Below are positions 26,754 through 36,470 of a stretch of 64,000 nt of DNA, piece after piece. Numbering within the stretch: the first letter of the stretch is position 1; every line of letters begins with the position of its first letter. The stretch is from Paenibacillus sp. (GTDB taxonomy: Bacteria > Bacillota > Bacilli > Paenibacillales > YIM-B00363). Under the pieces are notes generated by a model that was given only the letters and a program-made list of their open reading frames with translations, did no database searches and was not told where the DNA came from. The DNA is taken from NCBI RefSeq assembly GCF_031177825.1, contig NZ_JAPSKE010000010.1, forward strand, positions 111,193-175,192, in the 5' to 3' direction. Both the position numbers and the translations under genes were made by a program.

Positions 26754-27874
26754 AAAAGCGCCTCCTCTAGGTCGTAGATGGTATTGAATTTCCCCGACAT
26801 AACGGTATATAAGTTCGGGGCGGTGCTTAGTCGTTTTATAACGGTCGGTCTCGAATCATCTAATTCGGCTTCTGCAAGTATCGTTTTTACGGCAAATAAA
26901 GAGTGATCGTACTCAAAGCTTAAGTTGTCGCTCAAGTACTTGTTTGCAAGCTGTTTCATTCGAGTAAAGGCGCTGTTAGGTTTAGATTCACACAAAGAAC
27001 AATTCATAAGCTGCATGGGTGAGCATTTATTATTTTTGCTTTGACAAGGGAACGTCGGAAGCGCTTCTGTCGAGGACATATGTGGAGTATCCACGACGGA
27101 AGTCAAAGAATGGAGCCCGCTTAATCCGAAAGGCATTACGGAGAAAAATGGCCCATCCATCATAGTAATTCCCTTTCCTTCAAGTTCCTTATTTGCCTTC
27201 GTTAAGATGACCTCGCAAATTTCATACTTAATTTTCAAGAAATCTGCATTGAACTTATTTAGTATTTGATTTGTACTAGCATATGTCACATTCAAGACGT
27301 TAGGAGCAATTAGGGTTTCGCCATTTACAAAATTCAGGACGTATTGATTACCATCGACAACCACATTCATAAGATCCATACCATATGAAATGTTTATCGA
27401 AGGAATCCGATTCAACTTCTCAATGAACCAATCGCGAATTTTCGCTGCGTCGTAGGAATACTCTAATGTCTCAAATGCCGCTTCAACAGAACCCTTTCTG
27501 AAATATTGGTCTGCTTGGATCTCCGTAGCCGGAATATTTACATATTTACAGAACTTTAAAAATTGCGAGGCATTCGTTAATGAGTCAGTTTTAGATATTG
27601 CATAAATTTTCCTGAACGACTGGTTTATTGCAAAATTGAATTCTTGATTGAATCTAGCGTAATAACTTGCCGATTTCTCGGCTGTCGATACACTCCTCGG
27701 GTAATGGTAGCCATTATGGACCCGTGCCTGATTTATAAAACTCGCCCTTTGGAGGGGAGCTTGATCAAATTCTATTAATGCGACCCGTAAGCCTTTGGTT
27801 CCAAGTATTTTAGCTGCATAGAGACCGAAAACGCCTGCTCCAAAAATGACGTAATCATAAGCTGTGGCTCGCAC
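26750..27874 (-). CDS. FAD-dependent oxidoreductase (DAO-like) with a four-cysteine cluster
   Basis: A 374-residue flavoprotein. YDYVIFGAGVFGLYAAKIL near the N-terminus is the dinucleotide-binding GxGxxG with a terminal acidic residue at IEFD. The middle has QARVHNGYHYPRS, seen in DAO-like proteins of glycan loci. Near the C-terminus Cys277, Cys284, Cys292 and Cys295 form a CX6CX7CX2C cluster not typical of D-amino-acid oxidases, perhaps for a metal or Fe-S centre. A GTG start abuts the upstream TAA. It probably oxidises a sugar or amino-sugar intermediate together with the SDR and TIM-barrel neighbours; the substrate is unknown. Confidence 0.75.
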   Translation of the reverse strand: MRATAYDYVIFGAGVFGLYAAKILGTKGLRVALIEFDQAPLQRASFINQARVHNGYHYPRSVSTAEKSASYYARFNQEFNFAINQSFRKIYAISKTDSLTNASQFLKFCKYVNIPATEIQADQYFRKGSVEAAFETLEYSYDAAKIRDWFIEKLNRIPSINISYGMDLMNVVVDGNQYVLNFVNGETLIAPNVLNVTYASTNQILNKFNADFLKIKYEICEVILTKANKELEGKGITMMDGPFFSVMPFGLSGLHSLTSVVDTPHMSSTEALPTFPCQSKNNKCSPMQLMNCSLCESKPNSAFTRMKQLANKYLSDNLSFEYDHSLFAVKTILAEAELDDSRPTVIKRLSTAPNLYTVMSGKFNTIYDLEEALL

Positions 27875-29734
27875 TTATTGCCCACTCCTTTCGGTAAAGT
27901 TGACGTCAGTCAGTGTCAGCTTTATCCCGTATTGGAGGTTATCCTTAGGATTGTACAGTCCCATTACCAGCTCTTTATATTTCACCACTTGGGTACTCAC
28001 CGTTTTTGTAAGCACATACTCATTTCCTACCATCCATTCGTTAGTCGGAATATTGGGGGTAATGTCCCAATTATCATATCCGTATTCCTGTCTGTTCTCA
28101 GGAAGTTTTAATATATCCTCCGAAAAGGGAAAAGCATGCATGTAAAAAACGAATCCCTCTTTTACCTCGTCAGTAACTTGCACAATTATGTTTATATCGT
28201 AATGATTTGCTCCTTTGGAGCTTAATTTAACATCTTTAATCAGCAATTCGTCTGTCAGTTTAAAGTTCACTGCTTCTTCGGAAATCGAAGTCAATTTATC
28301 TACATTAGGAAACTGTTTTTGAAAGTCGTTCACCTTACCCACAACAGAATAGACAACTAAGAAAACCATCAAAAACACTAATATAATACTGTGGTTCTTA
28401 CTAATATTATTTTCACCGTTTACTTCAACAGCCTGCTTCTTTAGCATACGATGAATAAATAATGGCAATGCTGCAAAAGCTAATAAGTGAAAAGGCATGT
28501 AGAAAATGATGGAATTTAGATGAAGGTGATATCTCATATGTCCTTTTCCGAATACACCCCAAGAAAGTGTAGATATTAACGCCAAAACGAGGAGAACTAC
28601 AATTCTTTTAGACTCCTCCGTCCGTGTTTGACTGACAAAAACATATCCTAGTCCTACAGTAGATACAATAATAAATAAATGGCTTATCGAAAGTACTTGT
28701 TGTATTGTGAAGGCAGGCTGAAGCAAATAATCAATAAAAATCATTATATCCTGTGATAGGCTCACTTGATTTCCAAGAACATCTCCGAAAGTTCTACCAT
28801 ACGAATTTTCTAAAGTTTTACTTAAACCATCCTGAAATGATCCAAAATACTTAACATTTTGAAATAGATTTAATAGGAATGCGAAAACAAAACCTACACA
28901 AGCCGCAGCGAAAGAAACAACCGAACGAAAAATAATCCTTCGAAACGAGGAAGAATTCTTCATTTCGTAGTATACTACCGGAATTGCAACACTTAAGGCA
29001 ATATTCGTTAAATGCTCGTAACCAAGTAGACTTTTTAAAAATACTAAAAAACCAAGGAAAAAAAACCAGAGCAGCATTCTTTTTTTCGAAGATCTAAATT
29101 TTTCATACCACATAAATGAGAAAGCAAATGGGAGCAAACTGGCGAAAATAAACCAATAAATACTCATGGAAAAATTAACAAGCCAAGGCGAAAACATAAG
29201 ACCTAAAAGTGCACTAAGTGCAGACCATTTCCCAAATTCTCGGCGAACTGCGATAACAAATAATGCTAATGTCAAGGCGGTGAAAAAACCGAGAATGGTT
29301 CTAATCCAATAAAAATAAACCGGGAGCAACTCAGCATTATTTGGAGCAAACAACCCCAACAATTTAAATTGCAAATAAAATTGTTGCCATCTGCCTAAGA
29401 TTTCTCCACCGAAAAGAAAAACGCCATGTTCAACAGATTGAGAAACATGATCTTTTACGATATTGTCGGAAAAGCTTTCAAAATTCCGAACTTCAGCAAA
29501 TGATATTTCGAAAAAATTTATTGAAATAAATAACAGCAAAGTAGAAAAAATAAAAACATATAGTTTTCTAAAAGGATATTGAAAAAAGAAATATATTGTA
29601 ACAGCAGCCAATACAAAGAATGCAAATACCTTCAACTGTTGAAAAGGAGTGATTAATAATAATGAGAACGCGATACCCATTAGATAAATAAGGGCAGCTT
29701 TAGTTGAACATATTACCTCAATTAGTCTTACCAT
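27875..29734 (-). CDS. Polytopic membrane protein, GT-C-like (putative acceptor-specific transferase)
   Basis: A 619-residue protein with about 11-12 hydrophobic helices in the first 450 residues and a C-terminal extracytoplasmic domain of about 150 residues (from NDFQKQFPNVDK). The long first outside loop contains acidic residues (FEISFAEVRNFESF and DNIVKDHVSQSVEH). This layout fits GT-C transferases or Gtr acceptor-specific enzymes, which use polyprenyl-phosphate-sugars outside the membrane. I do not recognise a named family. It directly precedes the FAD gene. AT-rich with few GC-rich codons, unlike the rml genes. Confidence 0.6.
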   Translation of the reverse strand: MVRLIEVICSTKAALIYLMGIAFSLLLITPFQQLKVFAFFVLAAVTIYFFFQYPFRKLYVFIFSTLLLFISINFFEISFAEVRNFESFSDNIVKDHVSQSVEHGVFLFGGEILGRWQQFYLQFKLLGLFAPNNAELLPVYFYWIRTILGFFTALTLALFVIAVRREFGKWSALSALLGLMFSPWLVNFSMSIYWFIFASLLPFAFSFMWYEKFRSSKKRMLLWFFFLGFLVFLKSLLGYEHLTNIALSVAIPVVYYEMKNSSSFRRIIFRSVVSFAAACVGFVFAFLLNLFQNVKYFGSFQDGLSKTLENSYGRTFGDVLGNQVSLSQDIMIFIDYLLQPAFTIQQVLSISHLFIIVSTVGLGYVFVSQTRTEESKRIVVLLVLALISTLSWGVFGKGHMRYHLHLNSIIFYMPFHLLAFAALPLFIHRMLKKQAVEVNGENNISKNHSIILVFLMVFLVVYSVVGKVNDFQKQFPNVDKLTSISEEAVNFKLTDELLIKDVKLSSKGANHYDINIIVQVTDEVKEGFVFYMHAFPFSEDILKLPENRQEYGYDNWDITPNIPTNEWMVGNEYVLTKTVSTQVVKYKELVMGLYNPKDNLQYGIKLTLTDVNFTERSGQ

Positions 29735-29751
29735 TCTAACATCCCTTATCT

Positions 29752-31050
29752 CTAATGTAGTCTATTCTTGATAAGCTCTATTGCCTTCCTTAACCCTTTC
29801 CCTTTTAAAATCCGCTTGGCATTAACGACAAAAAATTTAACATTCATTTTTATCACCAGACTTATCTTGCCTTTTGTTTTAAGCTTCGTAGGGTGCAAAC
29901 AATGCTCTCGTAAATCGCGAGTTGTTTTTTCCCACAGGAAACCTTCCTTGATCGATTTTAAATTACTCTTGTATCTCTCATACTCGGATGGATTATTAAG
30001 CATTTGGTTTATTGCATTTTTAAATCCAAGAACATCATTTTCCTTAACAACTAAACCACAATATTCCTTCTTTACTAATTCGGCAAAATAATCACCGTCT
30101 GTGGTGATTATTGGAAGCTCGCAAAGGATATAATCCAACATTCTGGTCCGGAATGAAAACCTTGTTTCTAAGGAATCGAAGTGACCGCACACTCCTGCGT
30201 AAGAATGTACTAAATAATTGATTCTTTCATCGTATGGCGTCCATTCTTCAAAGAAGACAACAGTTCCCTTAATCCCCAATTGCTCTGCTAAAGTTATCGC
30301 TCGGACGGTCATTTCCGACTGTTCAATATGAGAATTGGGATGTTTTACCCCAAGGAAAAATAACTTTACATCGTCGCGTTCCTCACTTAGTAAGTGGAAA
30401 GCACGAATTAAAGTAAGGGGATCAAGCCACTGCCAAATCCCCCCACCCCATATAAAAACCTTGTCTGTATCTTTTATATTGCTATATTTCAAGAATGGAT
30501 TCAAAGCCTTTTTAATGGGACTTTCGGATTGCAAGCCAAAAGGAACTACGCCAATAAGTTTACTTAGATTTTTATCATTTTGAAAATATTCAAGATCAAC
30601 CCTTTTTAAAGCTGTCAACATACCAATATACATGTCCCTCTGTCGTTCACTGGAGCAAATAAAGTAATCGCCAGCATGAATTTGTTCAAACATATAATCT
30701 AAATCTAACGAAAAATGAAGATCCTTCTTTCGAAGGTTAATCGTTTCAAAGACAAAGGGATCATAAAGGTCGACAATAATTGTTGCCCTCGATTTTTTTA
30801 AAAATCTATTTCTTGACAATGTCATTCCTTGTACAAGAATAGAATCAAATGTATTATGCAACTTTTTCAATACACTTCGTCGGAAAGTAAGGACTGATAA
30901 ACGCTCATGTTTCCTTGGGCATTCGTTGGGGGTCATAAGCGTAACCTGGAAGTCTTTTGAAAGCTGCTCGGCGATCTGCCAATACCTAATGCCAGGACCG
31001 GCCATTTGATGTCCAATCACATCTGGACTAATAATCAGTACTTTCCTCAT
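29752..31050 (-). CDS. GT4-family glycosyltransferase
   Basis: A 432-residue GT-B enzyme. MRKVLIISPDVIGHQMAGPG gives the N-terminal Rossmann start with the glycine-rich GPGIRYW; VFIWGGGIWQWLDPLTLIRA and VKLFFLGVKHPN mark the donor domain; the usual EX7E region is LETRFSFRTRMLDYILC, a weak variant. The C-terminus is basic. ATG 31050 is chosen: it follows the upstream stop by 7 nt and the longer frame to 31086 runs into the neighbouring gene. It acts in glycan chain assembly in the cytoplasm. Confidence 0.82.
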   Translation of the reverse strand: MRKVLIISPDVIGHQMAGPGIRYWQIAEQLSKDFQVTLMTPNECPRKHERLSVLTFRRSVLKKLHNTFDSILVQGMTLSRNRFLKKSRATIIVDLYDPFVFETINLRKKDLHFSLDLDYMFEQIHAGDYFICSSERQRDMYIGMLTALKRVDLEYFQNDKNLSKLIGVVPFGLQSESPIKKALNPFLKYSNIKDTDKVFIWGGGIWQWLDPLTLIRAFHLLSEERDDVKLFFLGVKHPNSHIEQSEMTVRAITLAEQLGIKGTVVFFEEWTPYDERINYLVHSYAGVCGHFDSLETRFSFRTRMLDYILCELPIITTDGDYFAELVKKEYCGLVVKENDVLGFKNAINQMLNNPSEYERYKSNLKSIKEGFLWEKTTRDLREHCLHPTKLKTKGKISLVIKMNVKFFVVNAKRILKGKGLRKAIELIKNRLH

Positions 31051-31057
31051 ACCATTC

Positions 31058-34000
31058 CTACCCATTTCCTTGGAAAATAGCCTCAAGTTTATCTATAGTC
31101 GGCTCCCATTTCCACTGGTCAGCAGTTTTCTTTCCATTCATAATCAATTTCGAACGCAGTTCGGAATCTTCGATGAGACGTTTAACTGCAGCCTTCGCTC
31201 CTTCTATGTCACCCTGTTTAACTACCAGTGCGTTGTACTCATCCACAATGTATTCGTCGTAGCCCGTTACTTCCCCAACTACGCAGGCACCGCCGCAAGC
31301 CATCATTTCGAGAGGCGGGCCGAAGAAGCCTTCTACTCTGCTCATCTTTAGGAATATGTCGCAACTCGAATATATTTCTTTCATCTTGTTCATAGGAAGC
31401 TTCTCGAAAAACTGATCACATCTCCAGCCTTCACGGGGTCTACCCGCCGAACTTACACACCAGATTTCACAATCTAAATCCTTGACGGCGAGGAATGCAT
31501 CTTCCATCCCTTTGTAAGGAATGTCTATCGGTCCCTCTAGTAAAACTCTCAATTTGTTACCTTTTGGTAGAAGAGGCTCTGAGGGATGAATGATCTCTTC
31601 ATCAAGCCCATTGGGAACATAGTATGAGTCTTTTGAGAATTGCTCTTTTAGCCAACATTGAATCCATTTAGCTTCTGTCATAAACTCGTAGTCGAAAGTG
31701 TACGTTTGCCGGGTCATTTCCTTGTCTTTTGATCCTTCGGGATGAAAGCGGGTCTCGTCGGACTGTACAAAATAAAATTTTCTCTTTGCAGGTAAATTCC
31801 GTATTGTGTATGCTGTGCTCCACCCGGTCGCAACCAAGATATCCAAGTTTAATGGCATTCGCTTGATCGGAACAATCTCGACCTTCTGATTCGGGAACCA
31901 CGAAATCTCCTCTTTATCGTCTTCGGTAATGAGGATGACATCATACCCGCGTTTCAATAAACGGTTTACATGTTGACAAATAACCGCGATTCCACCAGAG
32001 ATTCCGCATCCCGGAATGACATAACCGATTTTCGGCTTTAACGGCTGAATATTTTTATGTTCTTCGAGCATTAGGCTAAACCAATGGTCATCCGTCCCTT
32101 TAAATTGCAGTTCGAGATTATTGGAATGAAGTCTTAAATTCGTCAAGATTTCCGGTATGGCCTTGAATTTATACTGTTTATATGCCAGACGCAACCACAG
32201 TTCATGATCTTCTCTATATCTCATAGAAGTCTTCAAACCACCGACTTTGCGCAACGCTTCCGTCCTGGCCATTACGGTACTTTGACATGGAACACAGATC
32301 TCTTTGAGCATTGCATAATCGCAATCCGGACTAAAAACCTCTTGACCGTTCTCGATATCGATATTACGAGTACCGTCTACTAAAGCTCTCCACCCACCGT
32401 AAACGATATCCGCGTCATAATTCTCCATGTATCGCAAAGATATTTCTAATCTTCTCGGCTCTGCAATGTCATCGCTATCTTGAAAAGCAATATACTTCCC
32501 TCGCGCCTCTACGATTCCTTTGTTTCTTCCCCTTACAGCATTACCGCTGTTATTAAAAAATTTAAAAATTCGAACTTTTTCATTATCTTTATAAGCATCT
32601 ACGATCTCTAAGGTTTCTTTAGGTGACCCATCGCAAACAATAATTACTTCAAGGTTTTGATGTGTCTGTCCTAGTATGGAATCTATGGATGTACGTAATA
32701 CATCCGTTCTATCGTAAACAGGAATAATGACGCTAACCATAGAGTCGAACTCGCTAGTGATCGGTGTTGGTCTTGAAACCGGTGTAATATTTAACTTCTG
32801 GATGCCCGCTCGTCCGAATAAGATCCTCTTAATTGCCCACTTCGGGTTATTTCTTATTTTCTTGATTACACCTTTCAATCTTCTACACTTAAGAACCATC
32901 TTCCAGGCTTTCGAGTCATAAATCGCCATTAGTTCTTGGTTCTTTTCTTGATTAAGCTCTAATAAATACTTTGTATTGTTTTCTTTCTGGGTCAATTGTT
33001 TCTCATAATCCAAAAGTTTTTGGTTATATTCTCCCGCTTGTTGTTCGAATTCATGCACTTTCTCTTGAAACCCATCGATCATCTGTTGTGAATCCAAGAC
33101 GAGCTGCGATAACTCCATATTTTTAACCGTTAGAGTATGGACCTCCTGCGTAAGTTGGTTAAGGCCCATTGTTATTTCTTCTTTTCTAGCCTCGAGCTGT
33201 TCAACTTGTTTGTATAGGTGCTCGTTTAATTCATCCTTTCTACTAACTACATTTACAAGATGTTGCAGTCTCGCGTCCATTTTATTTTCGAATTGCTCAA
33301 TTAAATCGCCTAACTTCTCCATTTCGTATTTCGACAATAGGATCTCCTCGCGATACTTAGTTTCAATTTCATTCTTCAACTCTATTAAATATCTTAAATT
33401 CTTTTCTTTCTGAATTAATTCGCCGCCGATGCGTTCATAAGCCTCATTAATGATTTCTGAGACAATAGATGTTTCAATCGTTCGGTCCGATATACCTAAT
33501 TCCATAACCTCAACGTACATGCTTTCCAACTCAACTATATTCTTTTTTATATCATGAAACTCTCGAATTATCTCCAGGTTCCTCTTTGCGTTGTATTCGT
33601 TATAATGTTTCGATACTTCCTCTTCGAGTAACGACTTGGTAAACTGAAGTTTATGTGTCCTTCCCGAAAAATTCTTTCGACGCAACTCAAAATAATTCCC
33701 AGGAGTAACAATCCCATCGCCACCATTGTAATCGTAGACCAACGAAATTTTCCCGCAAGCCATGGCTTCTAGGATCCCTCGCCCCAAAGAAACAACAATG
33801 TCCGCAGTGGAAATACTTTTTTCTACTTCCCACTTTTGCGTAACCGCTAAGCCTAAAATCTCAAACTCAATGTTATGCGATTGACAAAACTCTTGTAGGT
33901 TACCCTTTACTTCTTCTGTAAAGCGATTCGATATTAACAATAATCTTTTAGGTTCTTTAGAAAAAAAGTTTCTTGGCGAAAATCTATCCAGATCAATAGA

Positions 34001-34417
34001 GTTTCTGAAAATGGCTGTATCTTTCTCAGGAATATTATGCGTCCGAACTAAATGTTCTTGAACCTCTTCGCTTACCGCAAGGTATTTCCTTACACTTGGA
34101 AGTTTTACGGGTTGCTCCTGCCAAGGCAAAATCCCATGGCTCATAAAGACCATGGGAACATTAGGGTAACGCAGATAGGCAATAGCAGCCTCCATTCTGT
34201 GTTGCGCATGGATAATATCGATTTCAAGAGGAAAATCAGTTATATTATTACTTACAATAATTCCTGCCTCAGTAAACTTCTCAGCAATCTCTCCTAATTT
34301 CGAAGAATAGCAGAATACTTTATTCCCTCTATCCACTAATTCTTTAGCGATCGTATAGGTGAATGTCTCTGTCCCGCCGAACTTTTGTAGATCGAATAAT
34401 GTAAATAATATTCTCAC
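31058..34417 (-). CDS. Three-domain glycosyltransferase: GT4, coiled coil, GT2, GT4
   Basis: An 1119-residue protein. Residues 1-310 are a GT4-like GT-B domain (FTLFDLQKFGGTETFTYTIA; GRGILEAMACGKISLVYDYN). Residues about 330-500 form a long coiled coil rich in Glu, Lys, Gln and Leu heptads. Residues about 560-800 are a GT2 domain (VSVIIPVYDRTDV, IIVCDGSPKETLEIV, DXD-like FQDSDD at 646-650, EDHELWLRL). Residues about 815-1119 are a second GT4 domain with IPGCGISGGIAV and the donor motif EGFFGPPLEMMACGG. It resembles the multi-domain polymerising transferases (WsaE, WbdA type) encoded beside Wzm/Wzt, which build the repeat and set its length. The 4-nt overlap with the upstream GT gene indicates coupling. 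Confidence 0.88.
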   Translation of the reverse strand: MRILFTLFDLQKFGGTETFTYTIAKELVDRGNKVFCYSSKLGEIAEKFTEAGIIVSNNITDFPLEIDIIHAQHRMEAAIAYLRYPNVPMVFMSHGILPWQEQPVKLPSVRKYLAVSEEVQEHLVRTHNIPEKDTAIFRNSIDLDRFSPRNFFSKEPKRLLLISNRFTEEVKGNLQEFCQSHNIEFEILGLAVTQKWEVEKSISTADIVVSLGRGILEAMACGKISLVYDYNGGDGIVTPGNYFELRRKNFSGRTHKLQFTKSLLEEEVSKHYNEYNAKRNLEIIREFHDIKKNIVELESMYVEVMELGISDRTIETSIVSEIINEAYERIGGELIQKEKNLRYLIELKNEIETKYREEILLSKYEMEKLGDLIEQFENKMDARLQHLVNVVSRKDELNEHLYKQVEQLEARKEEITMGLNQLTQEVHTLTVKNMELSQLVLDSQQMIDGFQEKVHEFEQQAGEYNQKLLDYEKQLTQKENNTKYLLELNQEKNQELMAIYDSKAWKMVLKCRRLKGVIKKIRNNPKWAIKRILFGRAGIQKLNITPVSRPTPITSEFDSMVSVIIPVYDRTDVLRTSIDSILGQTHQNLEVIIVCDGSPKETLEIVDAYKDNEKVRIFKFFNNSGNAVRGRNKGIVEARGKYIAFQDSDDIAEPRRLEISLRYMENYDADIVYGGWRALVDGTRNIDIENGQEVFSPDCDYAMLKEICVPCQSTVMARTEALRKVGGLKTSMRYREDHELWLRLAYKQYKFKAIPEILTNLRLHSNNLELQFKGTDDHWFSLMLEEHKNIQPLKPKIGYVIPGCGISGGIAVICQHVNRLLKRGYDVILITEDDKEEISWFPNQKVEIVPIKRMPLNLDILVATGWSTAYTIRNLPAKRKFYFVQSDETRFHPEGSKDKEMTRQTYTFDYEFMTEAKWIQCWLKEQFSKDSYYVPNGLDEEIIHPSEPLLPKGNKLRVLLEGPIDIPYKGMEDAFLAVKDLDCEIWCVSSAGRPREGWRCDQFFEKLPMNKMKEIYSSCDIFLKMSRVEGFFGPPLEMMACGGACVVGEVTGYDEYIVDEYNALVVKQGDIEGAKAAVKRLIEDSELRSKLIMNGKKTADQWKWEPTIDKLEAIFQGNG

Positions 34418-35286
34418 TTTTGATCCCCGCTCCTATCCATATATCCATGTATGATTACGGAGTTCATAAATAATTCTTGTCCCCAAGGGTACAGAGGCCG
34501 GTCGAAATCCGATAGGGTATGAACCGCCTTTCCCTTTCGTGCCTCCCACTTTTGACCATACGTTTCCTTTGGGAAATACTGCGAATAGTAATTACATGTC
34601 TCTTCCCAGTGTTGAATGGATAACGACTTGCCGTAATGTTGACAGTAAAAATGTACCATACCCACTGCAGATTCTGGAACTACCGGTTCTCTCGAGTCGC
34701 TCCCCTTATAAAAAATATTTTGATTTGAAGCCCTCCATAACATAATTATATTTCTGCACTCTGGACCAAAGTATTTCCTAAAATACGCTAAGGGTCCGCC
34801 TGAATACGGTTCATTGTCTTCAGGGGTGATGTAAGCATCAAATAAACGTATTCTTATATAATCTAGCGAAGAAGCTTCTTCCGTTTCTAGATAGGTACGA
34901 ATATCTCCGATATATCGCTCATCCGCATCCGCGCAAAGAATCCATTCCGGGTTATATTCTAAAGCAAGTTCGTGAAGCAATTTCCTGTGGTTCGTCTCGC
35001 TTTCCAATCGTTCCTCAATCTTTGTAGCCCAATTAAAGTTTCGGATAACGGCAATGGTTTTGGGATGCTTCGAAACGATTTCAAAGGTCTTGTCGGTACT
35101 TGCGTCGTCGTAGCAGATAATTGCATCTGCAATGCTAGATAAGTGTTCCAACGTATCTCTTATAATTAACTCTTCGTTTCTTATTCTTAAAAGTACAATG
35201 AGTTTTATTTTTGATGGAACACGTGAAGGATATCTGTAGACACGCGTTTTTTCCAACTTCTTATATATAAAGTTTAATAAATCCAT
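34414..35286 (-). CDS. GT2-family glycosyltransferase
   Basis: A 290-residue enzyme: KLIVLLRIRNEELIIRD, ICYDDASTDKTFEIV, the DXD-type ILCADADERYIGD, and a C-terminal region with HFYCQHYGKSLSIQHWEET. The pattern fits family 2 transferases of the SunS/WaaE-like group. Its start overlaps the wzt end by 13 nt and its end overlaps the 1119-residue transferase gene by 4 nt. Likely acts early in repeat-unit assembly. Confidence 0.82.
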   Translation of the reverse strand: MDLLNFIYKKLEKTRVYRYPSRVPSKIKLIVLLRIRNEELIIRDTLEHLSSIADAIICYDDASTDKTFEIVSKHPKTIAVIRNFNWATKIEERLESETNHRKLLHELALEYNPEWILCADADERYIGDIRTYLETEEASSLDYIRIRLFDAYITPEDNEPYSGGPLAYFRKYFGPECRNIIMLWRASNQNIFYKGSDSREPVVPESAVGMVHFYCQHYGKSLSIQHWEETCNYYSQYFPKETYGQKWEARKGKAVHTLSDFDRPLYPWGQELFMNSVIIHGYMDRSGDQK

Positions 35287-36458
35287 TCGTGTTTACTCCG
35301 GAACATACCGTCCCCAATCGGGATACCGTTTCTGTTTTTCTTATATTCGATCGCGAAGGTTGTTATAAAATCTTTTCTGTCGTACGGGAACATCGATAAC
35401 TCGTCTGAGATTACAACAGTTAAAAAATATTTTCCCCTGATAAAGTCATTCCTCGGGATCCTAAGTATTAACTCATTATAAGTACTACTGAACACGATAT
35501 CGTCTCGCACCGTATTATACAAGGTAACTAGACGACCGCTTGCATCATAAACGATGACGCCTACCCCATAGGACAGGATTTCTTCTCGGAACTCTAAATT
35601 TATTTTAATTTGGATATCCTCATCCATTTGATATACTGCCTTATCCATCTTCACATCGCGAATATATATTTTATTTTGACTATTATCGCTTTCTTGTGCT
35701 ATCTGTTGATGGTGGGCTTGGTTCTGTTCATTAATAAAATCCTGATATTCAGTGCAAACCACATCGGCCACACCGTCTAATACCAGTTCTCCTTTGTCGA
35801 TCCATATCGCTCTGTCACAAAAATTCCGCACCCCAGATATGGAGTGACTTACAAAAAATATTGATTTACCTTGTTTTCTAAACTCTTTCATCTTTGTAAA
35901 AGATTTCTCCTGGAAATAGGCATCTCCTACGGACAAAGCTTCATCGACAATCAATATATCCGGATCCACATTGATTGCCACTGCAAACGCTAAACGAGCA
36001 AACATCCCGCTGGAATACATCTTTACCGGTTGGTTGATAAATTCTCCAATGTCTGCAAAAGTGACAATCGAGTTTACTTTCTCAGAAATTTCCTTTTTCG
36101 ACAAACCAACGATAGTTCCGTACAAGTAAATATTTTCCATGCCTGTATATTCCGGATTAAACCCGGCTCCAAGCTCCAACAAAGCAGAGACGCTGCCATT
36201 CACCTCGACATCACCAAAACTCGGTTGAAGTACACCTGCAATTATCTTGAGTAATGTAGATTTACCGGACCCATTCTTCCCAAGAACACCTACGGTTTCA
36301 CCTTTAGACACTGAAAAGCTTATATTATTTAATGCAAAAAATTGATTATGGAAGGTCTTTTTAAAAGGATGTACTATCTCTTTCAACCTATCGACTTTCG
36401 ACTGGTATAAGTTATATGACTTGGTCAACTGATTTACTTTAATAGCGTACTCACTCAT
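35274..36458 (-). CDS. wzt: Polysaccharide ABC exporter, ATP-binding subunit with Wzt C-terminal domain
   Basis: A 394-residue ATPase. GVLGKNGSGKSTLLKIIAGV is the Walker A region, YSSGMFARLAFAVAI the signature motif, and ILIVDEALSVGD Walker B. Residues about 250-394 form an extra beta domain (IYIRDVKMDKAVYQMDEDIQ and FAIEYKKNRNG) like the Wzt C-terminal carbohydrate-binding module that recognises the non-reducing end of the finished glycan. It pairs with the permease 12 nt upstream. Energises export of undecaprenyl-diphosphate-linked glycan across the membrane. Confidence 0.93.
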   Translation of the reverse strand: MSEYAIKVNQLTKSYNLYQSKVDRLKEIVHPFKKTFHNQFFALNNISFSVSKGETVGVLGKNGSGKSTLLKIIAGVLQPSFGDVEVNGSVSALLELGAGFNPEYTGMENIYLYGTIVGLSKKEISEKVNSIVTFADIGEFINQPVKMYSSGMFARLAFAVAINVDPDILIVDEALSVGDAYFQEKSFTKMKEFRKQGKSIFFVSHSISGVRNFCDRAIWIDKGELVLDGVADVVCTEYQDFINEQNQAHHQQIAQESDNSQNKIYIRDVKMDKAVYQMDEDIQIKINLEFREEILSYGVGVIVYDASGRLVTLYNTVRDDIVFSSTYNELILRIPRNDFIRGKYFLTVVISDELSMFPYDRKDFITTFAIEYKKNRNGIPIGDGMFRSKHEWIY

Positions 36459-36470
36459 TGTTCCAACTCC

